Shown piece by piece: positions 44,628 to 52,946 of a stretch of 64,000 nucleotides of DNA. A program made the position numbers and the translations under genes. This DNA comes from CAXMMR01 sp965198995 (lineage in GTDB: Bacteria; Pseudomonadota; Alphaproteobacteria; Acetobacterales; Acetobacteraceae), in NCBI GenBank assembly GCA_965198995.1, contig CBDAQG010000002.1, positions 372,001 through 436,000 on the forward strand, in the 5' to 3' direction. A model generated the notes under the pieces. It saw only the letters and a list, made by a program, of their open reading frames with translations. It searched no databases and was not told where the DNA came from. Numbering within the stretch: position 1 is the first letter of the stretch; every line of letters begins with the position of its first letter.

Positions 44628-45701
44628 CTAGAACAGCGCCAGCTGCGCTGATTTCGCCGGTTGTACGACAGCGAAGTGCTTCGTCTCCAGGGCCCCGCGC
44701 AGCTCGAAGCCGTGCGCCTTGGCGGCGCGGTCGAAGCGGCGGGCGAGCAGCTCGGCGTAAGGGCCCTGGCCGACGAAGCGGCCGTGGAACTGGCTGTCGT
44801 TCAGCGCGCCGGCGCGGGTCTGGCGGATCAGGCTCAGCACGTGGCGGGCACGGTCCGGCTGGTGCTGCTGCAGCCAGGCCTCGAACATCGAGCGGAGCTC
44901 GAGCGGCAGGCGGAGCAGCACGTAGCCGGCGTGACGGGCGCCGGCCGTCGCCGCGGCGGCGAGGATGCGCTCGAGCTCGGCGTCGTTGAGGCCGGGGATC
45001 ATCGGCGCCGCCAGCACGCCGGCGGGCACGCCGGCCTCGGCGAGGGCGGTGATGGCGGCGAGGCGGCGGCTCGGCGCGGCGGCGCGGGGCTCCATCTTGC
45101 GGGCAAGGGCGCCGTCCAGCGTGGTGACCGACAGCCAGACGCGGACCAGGTTGCGGGCGGCGAGGCGCTGCAGAATGTCGAGGTCGCGCAGCACGCCGGC
45201 GGACTTGGTGACGATGGAGAGCGGGTGGCCGGTGCGCTCCAGCACCTCGAGCACCGAGCGGGTCAGGCGCAGGGTGCGCTCGACCGGCTGGTAGGGGTCG
45301 GTGTTGGAGCCCAGCGCGAGCGGGCGGACAACGTAGTTGGGGCGGCTGATCTCGCGCTCGAGCTGGGCGGCGACATCCGGCTTAAAGGTCAGCTTGGTCT
45401 CGAAGTCGAGGCCGGGGGAGTAGCCGAGATAGGCGTGGGTCGGGCGGGCGTAGCAGTAGATGCAGCCGTGCTCGCAGCCGCGGTAGGGATTGACCGCACG
45501 GTCGAAGCCGATGTCGGGCGAGCTGTTCCAGCTGATGACGGTTTTGCTGCGGTCCGGCGTCAGCGTCGTCGGCAGCGGCGGCAGGGCCTCGAGCAGGCCC
45601 CAGCCGTCGTCGAACGGCTCGGTGCTGGCGGTCTCGAAGCGGTTTGCCGGGTTGTCCAGCGCACCGCGTCCGCGGTGCAGACGCGCATCAACGTGGGCCA
45701 T
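44628..45701 (-). CDS. PA0069-family radical SAM protein
   Basis: 357 residues. The radical SAM [4Fe-4S] motif CEHGCIYCYARP (CxxxCxxC) is followed by YLGYSPGLDFETKL, LGSNTDPYQPVE and LSVTTLDGALARKMEP, the pattern of the PA0069 group related to spore photoproduct lyase/SplB. Its reaction is unknown. The family often carries the N-terminal RGRGALDNPANRFE segment seen here, which helps fix the ATG at 45701. It is monocistronic between family B repeats. Confidence 0.92.
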   Translation of the reverse strand: MAHVDARLHRGRGALDNPANRFETASTEPFDDGWGLLEALPPLPTTLTPDRSKTVISWNSSPDIGFDRAVNPYRGCEHGCIYCYARPTHAYLGYSPGLDFETKLTFKPDVAAQLEREISRPNYVVRPLALGSNTDPYQPVERTLRLTRSVLEVLERTGHPLSIVTKSAGVLRDLDILQRLAARNLVRVWLSVTTLDGALARKMEPRAAAPSRRLAAITALAEAGVPAGVLAAPMIPGLNDAELERILAAAATAGARHAGYVLLRLPLELRSMFEAWLQQHQPDRARHVLSLIRQTRAGALNDSQFHGRFVGQGPYAELLARRFDRAAKAHGFELRGALETKHFAVVQPAKSAQLALF

Positions 45702-45857
45702 GAGTTCACCTTGCGTTCTGGGTAGACTTTGGCGCGGGCGTAGGCGGGCGTCAAGAACGGAGTGGGAACAAAAAAGGCAAGGGCGGATGCTGCATCGGGG
45801 CTCGGCCTGCCCATGCTTGACCCGGCGCACTGAGGGCTTCAGACCCTGACAAATTGG

Positions 45858-45910
45858 TTTCCAAAGGCCGCCGGCCTCTGGTGGGGTCAAGGGGCAAAGC
45901 CCCTTGCCTT
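45858..45910. repeat. Family B repeat, two-hairpin form (copy 11)
   Basis: CCAAAGGCCGCCGGCCTCTGG followed by CAAGGGGCAAAGCCCCTTG and CCTTC. It lies in the gap between the divergent radical SAM and clcA-type genes, 25 bases before the latter start. Confidence 0.75.
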
Positions 45911-45934
45911 CTCTCGCTTTGCGGAAGGACAGCG

Positions 45935-47272
45935 ATGAAGGTCAATCGCAGGCTGCGGGCGCTGCGGCGTTCGCCGTTGCTGTCGCGGCGGATTTGGGCG
46001 CGGCGGGTGGCGTTCTGGTTCGGCGCCTTGCTGGTCGGGCTGGTGGCGCTTGGGTTTGCGCAGATGGCGAATTGGGCCGACGCGCTGTTCCATCGCGTCA
46101 CCCTGGCGAGCCCATGGCTGGCGTTGGTGATCTGCCCGGCGGGGCTCGCTTTTTCGGTGTGGCTGACGCGCACCGCGTTCCAGGGCGCGCAGGGCTCCGG
46201 CATTCCGCAGGTGATCGCGGCGTTGCATACGCGCCGGCCGGAGGTGGTGCGCACGGTGCTGTCGTTGCGGGTGGCGCTCGGCAAGGTGCTGCTGACGACG
46301 GTGGGGCTGGCGTCGGGCGCCTCGATCGGACGTGAGGGGCCGACGGTGCAGATCGGCGCGGCGGTGATGTCGCAGCTTGGGCGGGCGCTGAACCTGCCGC
46401 GGCTGTCGGAGAGCCGGGCGCTGGTGCTGGCCGGCGGGGCGGCGGGGATCGCGGCCGCGTTCAACACGCCGCTCGCCGGGATCGTGTTCGCCATCGAGGA
46501 GCTGTCGCACTCGTTCGAAAGCCGGGCGAGCGGCACCGTGCTGACGGCGGTGATCGTCGCCGGGCTGACGACGCTGGCGTTGGTGGGCAACTACCCGTAT
46601 TTCGGCGTGACGCCGGCGAGCATGGACGTTGCGCGGGACTGGCTCGCGGTGCCAATAGCGGCTGTGCTCGGGGGGCTTGCCGGCGGGCTGTTCAGCCAGG
46701 TGCTGATCAGCGCGGCGCGCGGCGTGCCGGGGCGGGCGGGGCGGGTGATCGCGGCCCGGCCGGTGGCGTTCGCGGCCTGCTGCGGACTGGTGATCGCGCT
46801 TGTCGGGCTGATCTCGGGCGGGGCGACTTACGGCACCGGCTACACGGCGGCGCGCGACCTGGTGCGCGGGCAGGCGCAGGCGGTGCCGTTCGGTTTTTCG
46901 GTGCTGAAGATCATTGCGACCCTGGCCTCCTACCTGAGCGGCATCCCGGGCGGGATTTTCGCGCCGTCGCTGTCGATCGGGGCGGGGATCGGGCGGACGA
47001 TCTCGCATTTGCTGCTGCCCGGATTGCCGACCGCGCCGGTGGTGCTGATCGGCATGGTCGCCTACTTCTCGGCGGTGGTGCAGGCGCCGATCACCGCGGC
47101 GGTGATCGTGATGGAAATGACCGACAACCAGCAGATGACGGTGCCGCTGATGCTGGCCTCGTTCCTGGCGTTCGGGGTGTCGCGGCTGGTGTGCCGGCGG
47201 CCGATTTATGGGGCGCTGGCGGCGGGGTTTCTGCGCTCGGTGGAGCAGACGGGGGTGGGGGCGGGGGAGTGA
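45935..47272 (+). CDS. ClC-family chloride channel/transporter
   Basis: 445 residues with about 10-12 hydrophobic helices. The anion-selectivity segments are present: GSGIPQ (87-92), GREGP (132-136, Glu134 being the gating glutamate) and GGIFAPSLSIGAGIGR. An internal Glu in FNTPLAGIVFAIEEL may be the proton glutamate of exchangers, so H+/Cl- exchange is plausible. No C-terminal CBS domains. AAGGA upstream of ATG 45935 supports the start. Its 3' end is followed by the left half of a split family A element. Confidence 0.92.
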   Translation: MKVNRRLRALRRSPLLSRRIWARRVAFWFGALLVGLVALGFAQMANWADALFHRVTLASPWLALVICPAGLAFSVWLTRTAFQGAQGSGIPQVIAALHTRRPEVVRTVLSLRVALGKVLLTTVGLASGASIGREGPTVQIGAAVMSQLGRALNLPRLSESRALVLAGGAAGIAAAFNTPLAGIVFAIEELSHSFESRASGTVLTAVIVAGLTTLALVGNYPYFGVTPASMDVARDWLAVPIAAVLGGLAGGLFSQVLISAARGVPGRAGRVIAARPVAFAACCGLVIALVGLISGGATYGTGYTAARDLVRGQAQAVPFGFSVLKIIATLASYLSGIPGGIFAPSLSIGAGIGRTISHLLLPGLPTAPVVLIGMVAYFSAVVQAPITAAVIVMEMTDNQQMTVPLMLASFLAFGVSRLVCRRPIYGALAAGFLRSVEQTGVGAGE

Positions 47273-47276
47273 GGTG

Positions 47277-47320
47277 AGGCAAGGCCTTCTGTTTTAAAAA
47301 AATAAGCAAAAAGCTTTTGT
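47277..47320. repeat. Family A element, left half only (copy 9, split from 48365)
   Basis: A degenerate left hairpin (CTTCTGTTTTAAAAAAATAAG) followed by CAAAAAGCTTTTGTCGG. Its matching right half is found at 48365-48410, on the other side of the methyltransferase gene. Confidence 0.75.
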
Positions 47321-47324
47321 CGGT

Positions 47325-48356
47325 TTAGGGCGAACGTTTCGGGCGTTTTACGAATCTTGCCAGCGCGCGTAGGGGTGCCGTGAGTTGCCAGGAGGTGCTG
47401 GATCTTATTTCATGGAGGGCGCGTTCCAGGTTTCTCACCTGGTCGTCGCGAGTGGCGGCAGGCTTTTGAGGCTCGATGCTGAGAGGAAGTCCTTCGCTGT
47501 CTACGCCTTGGTTAAGAAGATGACGCACGAGGCGGCGAGGCTCGTCAGGTGCCTGGGTTGAGGTGCGGCTCATGACGAGCGACATTTCGTTGGTGCCGAT
47601 CTCGGCGACATGAAATCGCTCGACGGCAAAGGGTAGAAGTTCAAGCTCCAGCAGACCGTCGAGCAGTCTCAGCAGCGAAGCGGCCGTGAACACGGAGCAG
47701 TGGACATCGAGGTAGACGCCGGAGGCGCTTTCCTTCGCCTGTAAAAAGGCGAAATTTTTCGTTACGTAATGAGCAAGCTCCGCGTGTTCGCCGGATTGTT
47801 TCCAGGCAGACCGGAAATCGAAATCGACAGCGTTGGCGTTGAAGTCAAACACCTGCCCAGGCGTCGGCCGTCGCGCGCGTCTCAGGTGGTTGTCGATCAG
47901 CTCGGACAGGCTTGTTTCGCGCCGGAGCACATCGAAGCTGTAGCGCCGATCCGGTATCGCCAGGATCAATCGGCCTCCGGGACGCAGGATTTCCGCCACC
48001 TCGGAGAACCATCCGATCAGGTCCGGCACGTGCTCGGCGACATGGCTCGCGATGACGTAGTCAAACAGTTCGCCATTGAGGCAGTGTGAGAGCGTCTGCT
48101 CGCCCCAGACCGCGTCGACGTTGACGATGTCATCGATCCTGACGTTTGGGTCGTCGGCGTATTTCAGGCGGAGCGTCGCTGTGTCGGCATGGTCGACGTA
48201 GCGAATGTTGGCGTCCGGCGAGGTGACGAGCGGGCTTGTCAAGGCGCCGATCTCCACTCCGCGTGTGTTCGCCATGTCCAGCCCACCGAGGAGTTTCTCG
48301 GCGCGGCTGAAGCGGCTGACCGGGCCCGCCGCGTTCCCTGCGTCTTCGGTGGCCAT
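47325..48356 (-). CDS. Class I SAM-dependent methyltransferase, polysaccharide-locus type
   Basis: 343 residues. An unusual N-terminal part (GVEIGALTSPLV, VDHADTATLRLKY) replaces the usual GxGxG motif with VEIGA; the second half of the fold has FDYVIASHVAEHVPDLIGW and ILRPGGRLILAIPDRRYSFD. The C-terminal EIRSSTSWQLTAPLRALARF resembles tails of glycosyltransferases and methyltransferases in O-antigen or capsule loci. Codon use is clearly less GC-rich than the flanking genes. It lies between the two halves of one family A element, suggesting insertion as a unit. Substrate unknown. Confidence 0.8.
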   Translation of the reverse strand: MATEDAGNAAGPVSRFSRAEKLLGGLDMANTRGVEIGALTSPLVTSPDANIRYVDHADTATLRLKYADDPNVRIDDIVNVDAVWGEQTLSHCLNGELFDYVIASHVAEHVPDLIGWFSEVAEILRPGGRLILAIPDRRYSFDVLRRETSLSELIDNHLRRARRPTPGQVFDFNANAVDFDFRSAWKQSGEHAELAHYVTKNFAFLQAKESASGVYLDVHCSVFTAASLLRLLDGLLELELLPFAVERFHVAEIGTNEMSLVMSRTSTQAPDEPRRLVRHLLNQGVDSEGLPLSIEPQKPAATRDDQVRNLERALHEIRSSTSWQLTAPLRALARFVKRPKRSP

Positions 48357-48364
48357 CTTCGCGG

Positions 48365-48410
48365 GTAAAAGTTTTTTTGTTCTTTTTTTCAAAAAAGAAC
48401 CGCGTCCTTC
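48365..48410. repeat. Family A element, right half only (copy 9 continued)
   Basis: AAAAGTTTTTTTG followed by TTCTTTTTTTCAAAAAAGAA and CCGCGTCCTTC, a standard right half. The matching left half is 1.05 kb away at 47277. Confidence 0.8.
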
Positions 48411-48411
48411 T

Positions 48412-48882
48412 TCAAAGCCCCAACTCCGAAAGCCCCGGATGCGCGGCCGGCCGCGGGCCGAGGGGCCAGTGAAACAGGCGGTCGGCGGCCTTGATCGGGA
48501 GATCGTTGATGCTGGCGTCGCGGCGGCGCATCAGGCCGTGCTCGTCGAAGGCCCATTGCTCGTTGCCGAAGGAGCGGAACCAGGCGCCGGACGGGTCGTG
48601 CGACTCGTAGACGAAGCGGACGGCGATGTGGTCGGCGGTGTGGGCCCAGACTTCCTTGATCAGGCGGTAGTCGAGTTCGCGCTGCCATTTGCGGGTGAGA
48701 AAGGCGGTGATGGCGTCGCGGCCGGCGAAGAACTCGTCGCGGTTGCGCCAGCGGCTGTCGGGTGTGTAGGCGGCCGCGCAGCGGGCGGGGTCGCGGCTGT
48801 TCCAGGCGTCTTCGGCGGCGCGGGCCTTCTTGGCGGCGGTGGCGGCATCGAAGGGCGGCAGCGGTGGGCGGGGCTCGGTCAT
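48412..48882 (-). CDS. NTF2-like DUF1348-family protein
   Basis: 156 residues with the SnoaL/NTF2-like cone fold: KKARAAEDAWNSRDPARCAAAYTPDSRWRNRDEFFAGRDAITAFLTRKW, WAHTADHIAVRFVYESHDPSGAWFRSFGNEQWAFD. These match the DUF1348 family, of unknown activity. No signal peptide. It lies 22 bases downstream of moaB on the same strand and may share its transcript. Confidence 0.88.
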   Translation of the reverse strand: MTEPRPPLPPFDAATAAKKARAAEDAWNSRDPARCAAAYTPDSRWRNRDEFFAGRDAITAFLTRKWQRELDYRLIKEVWAHTADHIAVRFVYESHDPSGAWFRSFGNEQWAFDEHGLMRRRDASINDLPIKAADRLFHWPLGPRPAAHPGLSELGL

Positions 48883-48904
48883 CAGGCGCTCCTGAGTTGC
48901 TCGT

Positions 48905-49450
48905 TCAGGCGGTGCTCGTCAGGCGGTGCTCGTTCAAGCGGGGCATCAGCTCGACGAGGTTGCAGGGGCGGTGGCGGCTGTCGAGCTGGGAGAGGAGGAT
49001 GTCGTCCCAGCCGTCGCGCACGGCGCCGGTGCTGCCGGGCAGGGCGAAGAGGTAGGTGCCGTTGGCAACGCCCGCCAGCGCGCGGGACTGCATCGTGGAG
49101 GTGCCGATCTTGGCGTAGCTGAGCATGCGGAACAGCTCGCCGAAGCCCTCGATGCGCTTTTCCAGCACCCGGTCGAGGGCTTCGGGGGTGACGTCGCGGC
49201 CGGTGATGCCGGTGCCGCCGGTGCTGATGACGACGTCGACGGCGGGGTCGGCGATCCAGCGGCGAAGGCGAGCTTCGAGCGCGGGGACGTCGTCGCGGAC
49301 GATGGCGCGGTCGATCAGGCGGTGGCCGGCGGCGGTGATGCGGGCGGCGAGGATGTCGCCGGAGGTGTCGGTTGCCGGGTCGCGGGTGTCGGAGACGGTG
49401 AGGACGGCGATGTTGACGGGGGTGAAGGGGCGGTCGGCGTCGATGGGCAT
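48905..49450 (-). CDS. moaB: Molybdenum cofactor biosynthesis protein MoaB
   Basis: 181 residues of the MoaB/MogA fold, which adenylylates molybdopterin. Landmarks: NIAVLTVSDTRDPATDTSGDILAARI, DVVISTGGTGITGRDVTPEAL and LFALPGSTGAVRDGW. In alphaproteobacteria moaB often neighbours a lytic transglycosylase and a uracil-DNA glycosylase, the arrangement seen here. The start at 49450 is the only one fitting the family N-terminus. Confidence 0.94.
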   Translation of the reverse strand: MPIDADRPFTPVNIAVLTVSDTRDPATDTSGDILAARITAAGHRLIDRAIVRDDVPALEARLRRWIADPAVDVVISTGGTGITGRDVTPEALDRVLEKRIEGFGELFRMLSYAKIGTSTMQSRALAGVANGTYLFALPGSTGAVRDGWDDILLSQLDSRHRPCNLVELMPRLNEHRLTSTA

Positions 49451-49554
49451 GCGGGCACTCCGGAGGGCGTCATCATGACGAACCCGCGAGAGGTGGGTCG
49501 GGATGCGGCGGCGTGGCCGGCGGGGCCGAGTTTTGGTCCGCCGGGGGCGTCGGC

Positions 49555-49773
49555 TCAGGATTTGGACGGCCGCCGGCGCAAGGCTGGCGGTTCGAGGCGG
49601 CGGTTGGCGACCCGGCCGAGCAGGGCCTGCGAGACGGCGATCCGGTCGCGGGTTTCGTCGGACAGGGTCTCCAGGCTGTTGATGCATTCGTCCGCGGTGG
49701 CGCGATGAGCGACCTTCGTTTGCCTGATTTCGATCAGGATGGCGACTGGGTTTGGCCTTGCGAGCTGCGTCAT
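49555..49773 (-). CDS. Hypothetical small protein (72 aa)
   Basis: A 72-residue, basic, helical protein (MTQLARPNPVAILIEIRQTK, DECINSLETLSDETRDRIAVSQALLGRVANRR). ATG 49773 has GGAGAGG just upstream, better than an ATG at 49788. No family is recognised. It lies alone in the gap between moaB and the transglycosylase gene, on the same strand as both. The internal sequence looks coding, but confidence is moderate because of size. Confidence 0.5.
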   Translation of the reverse strand: MTQLARPNPVAILIEIRQTKVAHRATADECINSLETLSDETRDRIAVSQALLGRVANRRLEPPALRRRPSKS

Positions 49774-49995
49774 CGCCCTCTCCATCACTGGAGGATGTGT
49801 GAGCCCCGCGTGCCAACGGTCGATGGCGGGTCTGTCAGGGTGGTCGCAGCATAGGCGTCATCCCGCGGCACCGTGAGGCTTAATTCAGAGACCACGGAAC
49901 AGAGTCAGGTTGTATCGGCAGCGACGGTTGCAATCTGGGGGTTGATCTGGACAGAAGCAGAACGTAGCCGAGCCGAACTGTTCTCGGCGTCGCTA

Positions 49996-51869
49996 TCAGT
50001 GCAGCAGGCCGCGGTCGAGTTGCGGCCACAGGCCGGCGGCGAGGGCGGCGCGGGTGGGCGAGGGGAGCTTCATGCGGGCGGCGTAGATCCAGGTGTAGGC
50101 GAGCACGCTCTGGACGAAGCGGCGGGTCTCGTCGAGCGGGATGGCTTCGATGAACAGCAGCGGGTCGCCGCGGTCGTCGACGGACCAGCGGGCGGTGCTG
50201 GCGGGGCCGGCATTGTAGGAGGCGAGCAGGCGGAGCAGGTCGCCGTGGATCGGCGTGCTGTCGGCGAGGTAGCGGACGTATTTCTGGCCGAGCTGGAGGT
50301 TGAGCGCCGGGTCGTGCAGGCGGGCTGCGCGGCCGGTGTAGCGGGCGGGATCGCCGGCGATGAAGCCGGCGGTGAGCGGCATGATCTGCATCAGGCCGTG
50401 GGCGCCGGCGCCGGAGACGGCGGCGGGGTCGAAGTTACTTTCGACGCGGGCGAGGCCGTAGACCATCGCCGGGTCGATGGTGAAGCCGCCGCGCGGGGCG
50501 AGGGCGGGCGGGCGGTCGGCGGCGGGCGGCGGACTGCCGGGCAGCAGGCTGGCGAACTGCTCGGCGAGGTCCGGCAGGGCGGCGGCGCGCAGGCTGAGCA
50601 GTAGGGCGCGGCGCAGCGCCGGGTCGGCCTCGACCTGCGGCCAGAGCAGGCGGAACTCGGCGCGGGCGCGGTCGGGTTCGCCGACCTGCAGCAGGGCGAA
50701 GGCGCGGCGGCCGGCGGGCAGGGCGGCGATGGCGTCGAGGTCTGCCTCGCCGGGCAGCGCTTGGTCGGCCTCGCCGGGCAGCGCTTGGTCGGCCTCGCCG
50801 GGTGGCGCTTGGTCGGCCTGGCCGGGTAGCGCTTGGTTGGCCTCGCCGGGTAGCGCTTGGTCGGCCTCGGCATGCAGGGCGTGGTCGGTCGCGCCGGGCG
50901 GCGTGGCGGGCCGGTCGAGGCGGCGGGCGCGGCGGCGGCGGCGCGCAGCAGCCAGGCTCGGCTGCCGGCCGGGTCGTCGGCGCGGCCGCGAACGCGCGCG
51001 GCCCAGAAGGCGGCGGCGGCGCGGGCGTCGGGGGTGGCGAGCGGCGCGGTCGAGGCGGCCTGGAACAGCCGGCCGGCGGCGTCCGGCTCGCCCGCCCGCC
51101 AGGCGGCGAGGGCGGCGACGTAGGCGGGTTGGCCGAGCGCGCCGTCGGCGTGCTGCCAGCCGTCGCGGCCGGTGCTGAGCGCCTCCCGGTCGCGGCCCTG
51201 CTCGAGCAGGGCGGTGGCGACCTCGCCGCGCAGCATGGCGCCGTAGAGGGAGGGGATGCGGGCTCGGGCGACGAGGTGCAGGGCGGCGTCGGCGTGGCCG
51301 GCGCGGGCGGCGGCGAGCACGGCGGCGTCCAAGCCCGGCTGGCGCGGCGGCAGCGACGGCTCGGCCGCGGCGGGCGCGGGGATGGCGGGCAGGAAGGCGG
51401 CAGGGCGGGTGTTTGGCGCGGGCAGCAGGCGGTAGACCGTGGGGGCGTCGGGCAGGTCGGCGTAGCGGCCGAGCCAGGCGGCGAGCTCGGGGGCGGTGGC
51501 GCGGGCAGGCGCGGCGATGAAGCGGTCGGCGAGGAGATGGCCGAGCAGGGTGTCGTCGGTCAGTTCGGCGGTCGCGGCGATGGCGGCGGGCATGTCGCCG
51601 GCGCGCTGCAGGGCGAAGATGCGGCGCAGGCGGGCGGCCTCGCTGGGCGCGAGAGGCTGCGGCAGGCCGACGCCGGACGGGCCGCCGGGCAGCGCTCCTG
51701 GGAGATGCACCCTGGGCACCGCGAGCGCGGTCTCGTCAGGTCCTGATGCCTCCATGGGCGCTGCCTGCGACATGCCTGGGCGCACGGCGGTGCTGGCCAG
51801 GAACGCCGCGCCGGCCAGGAAGGCGCGGGCAGCCGGAAGGCGGGAGAGCGTCGAGCCGATCCCTCGCAT
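49996..51869 (-). pseudogene. Soluble lytic murein transglycosylase, frameshifted, with 24-bp tandem repeat expansion
   Basis: The N-terminal part (51869 down to about 50935) encodes a signal peptide and the alpha-helical ring of an Slt70-type enzyme (YGAMLRGEVATALLEQGRDREAL). The catalytic SLT domain (50466 to 49996: YGLARVESNFDPAAVSGAGA, GLMQIMPLTA, ASYNAGP) is intact, with catalytic Glu in RVESNF, but lies in another frame. The frame change falls in a GCC-rich run near 50925-50950; the correct frame resumes as PATPPGATDHALHAEAD and continues through the tandem repeat to the SLT domain. The usual linker FYGL segment is missing. Either a true disruption or a sequence error in low-complexity DNA. 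Confidence 0.8.
50744..50887. repeat. In-gene 24-bp tandem repeat, about six copies
   Basis: The unit GCCTCGCCGGGCAGCGCTTG followed by GTCG (plus strand) is repeated at 50744, 50768, 50792, 50816, 50840 and, degenerate, 50864. On the gene strand it encodes DQALPGEA per unit in the SLT frame. Confidence 0.9.
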
Positions 51870-51991
51870 GGACGGCGGCGCTACAGAGGCGGGGGCCGAG
51901 CTGCAACCTTATTGAGCAAAAATTAACGGTGCGGCACCAAATTGAGACGTGCGATCAGGTGGTTAAGGTTTTGGTGCTCACGGCTTCGTGA

Positions 51992-52765
51992 TCACCCGCT
52001 CCGGACGGGTGGCTGCACGGCGGTGCCGAGGCGGCGGCTGAGGGTGAGCAGGTCGGCCCAGGCCTCGGCCTTGCAGGCGGGCTGGCCGAGGAGCAGCGAC
52101 GGCGACAGCATCGGCAAGGTGGGGATCGGCTCGGGCAAGCCGGGGATCGTGGTCTCGAGCCAGCGGCCGCGGCAGCGTCTGAGGCCGCTGGCGTTGCCGT
52201 TGATGGTGCGCAAAGCGAGGTTGCCGAACAGCACCAGGTGGCGCGGCGCCAGCAGAGCGAGCTGGCGCTGCAGGAAGGGCAGCGCGGCGGCCACCACCGC
52301 CTCGGAGGGAGCGCGGCCGCCGGGTGGGCGCCAAGGCACCAGCAAGGTCAGCGCGAGGCGGCTGCGATCGAGGCCGATCGAGGCGAGCATGCGGTCGAGC
52401 AGCAGGCCGGCCGGGCCCTGGAAGGGGCGGCCGGCGCGGTCCTCCTCGGCGCCGGGAACCTCGCCGACCAGGACGAGGCCGGCCTCGGGGTTGCCATCAA
52501 GGCTGACCAGGTGGCTGGCGGTGGCGCGCAGCGTGGCAAGCTCGGGCGGCAGGTCGCCCTCGGCGAGGGCCTGGCGGAGGGCGTCGAGCGTCGGGCAGGC
52601 GGCGGCGGCGGCGCGGGCGCGCTCGGCGGGCGTGCCGATGACGGCCGGGGGCGAGCGGGGCTGTGGCGCGGGGGCAAGGCGGCGGTCGATGGGGCAATCG
52701 GCGATCGCCTCGTCGGCGCCCCAGGCGATCTGAAGCTCCAGCAGGGCGAGGGGCGACAGGGGCAT
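51992..52765 (-). CDS. Family-4-like uracil-DNA glycosylase with degenerate motifs
   Basis: 257 residues. The family core is recognisable: GLVLVGEVPGAEEDRAGRPFQGPAGLLLDRML (motif A normally GEAPG; here GEVPG at 101-105), WRPPGGRAPS and LVLFGNLALR. The cysteines that bind the [4Fe-4S] cluster in family 4 are not visible at the expected places (PPELATL near 73-79, PWRPP, AAALPFL), and the C-terminal HPS motif reads SPS (221-223). Activity is therefore doubtful, or this is a diverged lineage. ATG 52765 is chosen because upstream codons translate family A repeat. Divergent from the ETF-QO gene. Confidence 0.8.
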   Translation of the reverse strand: MPLSPLALLELQIAWGADEAIADCPIDRRLAPAPQPRSPPAVIGTPAERARAAAAACPTLDALRQALAEGDLPPELATLRATASHLVSLDGNPEAGLVLVGEVPGAEEDRAGRPFQGPAGLLLDRMLASIGLDRSRLALTLLVPWRPPGGRAPSEAVVAAALPFLQRQLALLAPRHLVLFGNLALRTINGNASGLRRCRGRWLETTIPGLPEPIPTLPMLSPSLLLGQPACKAEAWADLLTLSRRLGTAVQPPVRSG

Positions 52766-52781
52766 GGGGGTTCCGAGGACA

Positions 52782-52896
52782 GGAAGAAAGCGGTTCTTTT
52801 TTGAAAAAAGGACCAAAAAACTTTTGCTCGTGAGGGACGCGACAGCGCGGGTGAGAGTTTTTGGCTTCTTTTTTTCAAAAAAGAAGGCCTTCCTTT
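52782..52896. repeat. Family A composite inverted repeat, copy 10 (divergent promoter region)
   Basis: Left arm GGTTC pairs with GGACC (one G-U), right GCTTC with GAAGG. The core is about 30 bases. It lies between the divergent UDG and ETF-QO genes, so upstream of both. Confidence 0.85.
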
Positions 52897-52946
52897 CACG
52901 GACCGGCTCCAGGCCCTAGTTTAAGGGCCAGGAACGGGGAGTGGAA

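Noticed and set aside
50744..50887. Possible CRISPR array from evenly spaced repeats
   Set aside because: The 24-bp units are directly adjacent with no spacers and encode an octapeptide repeat in frame with the SLT domain.
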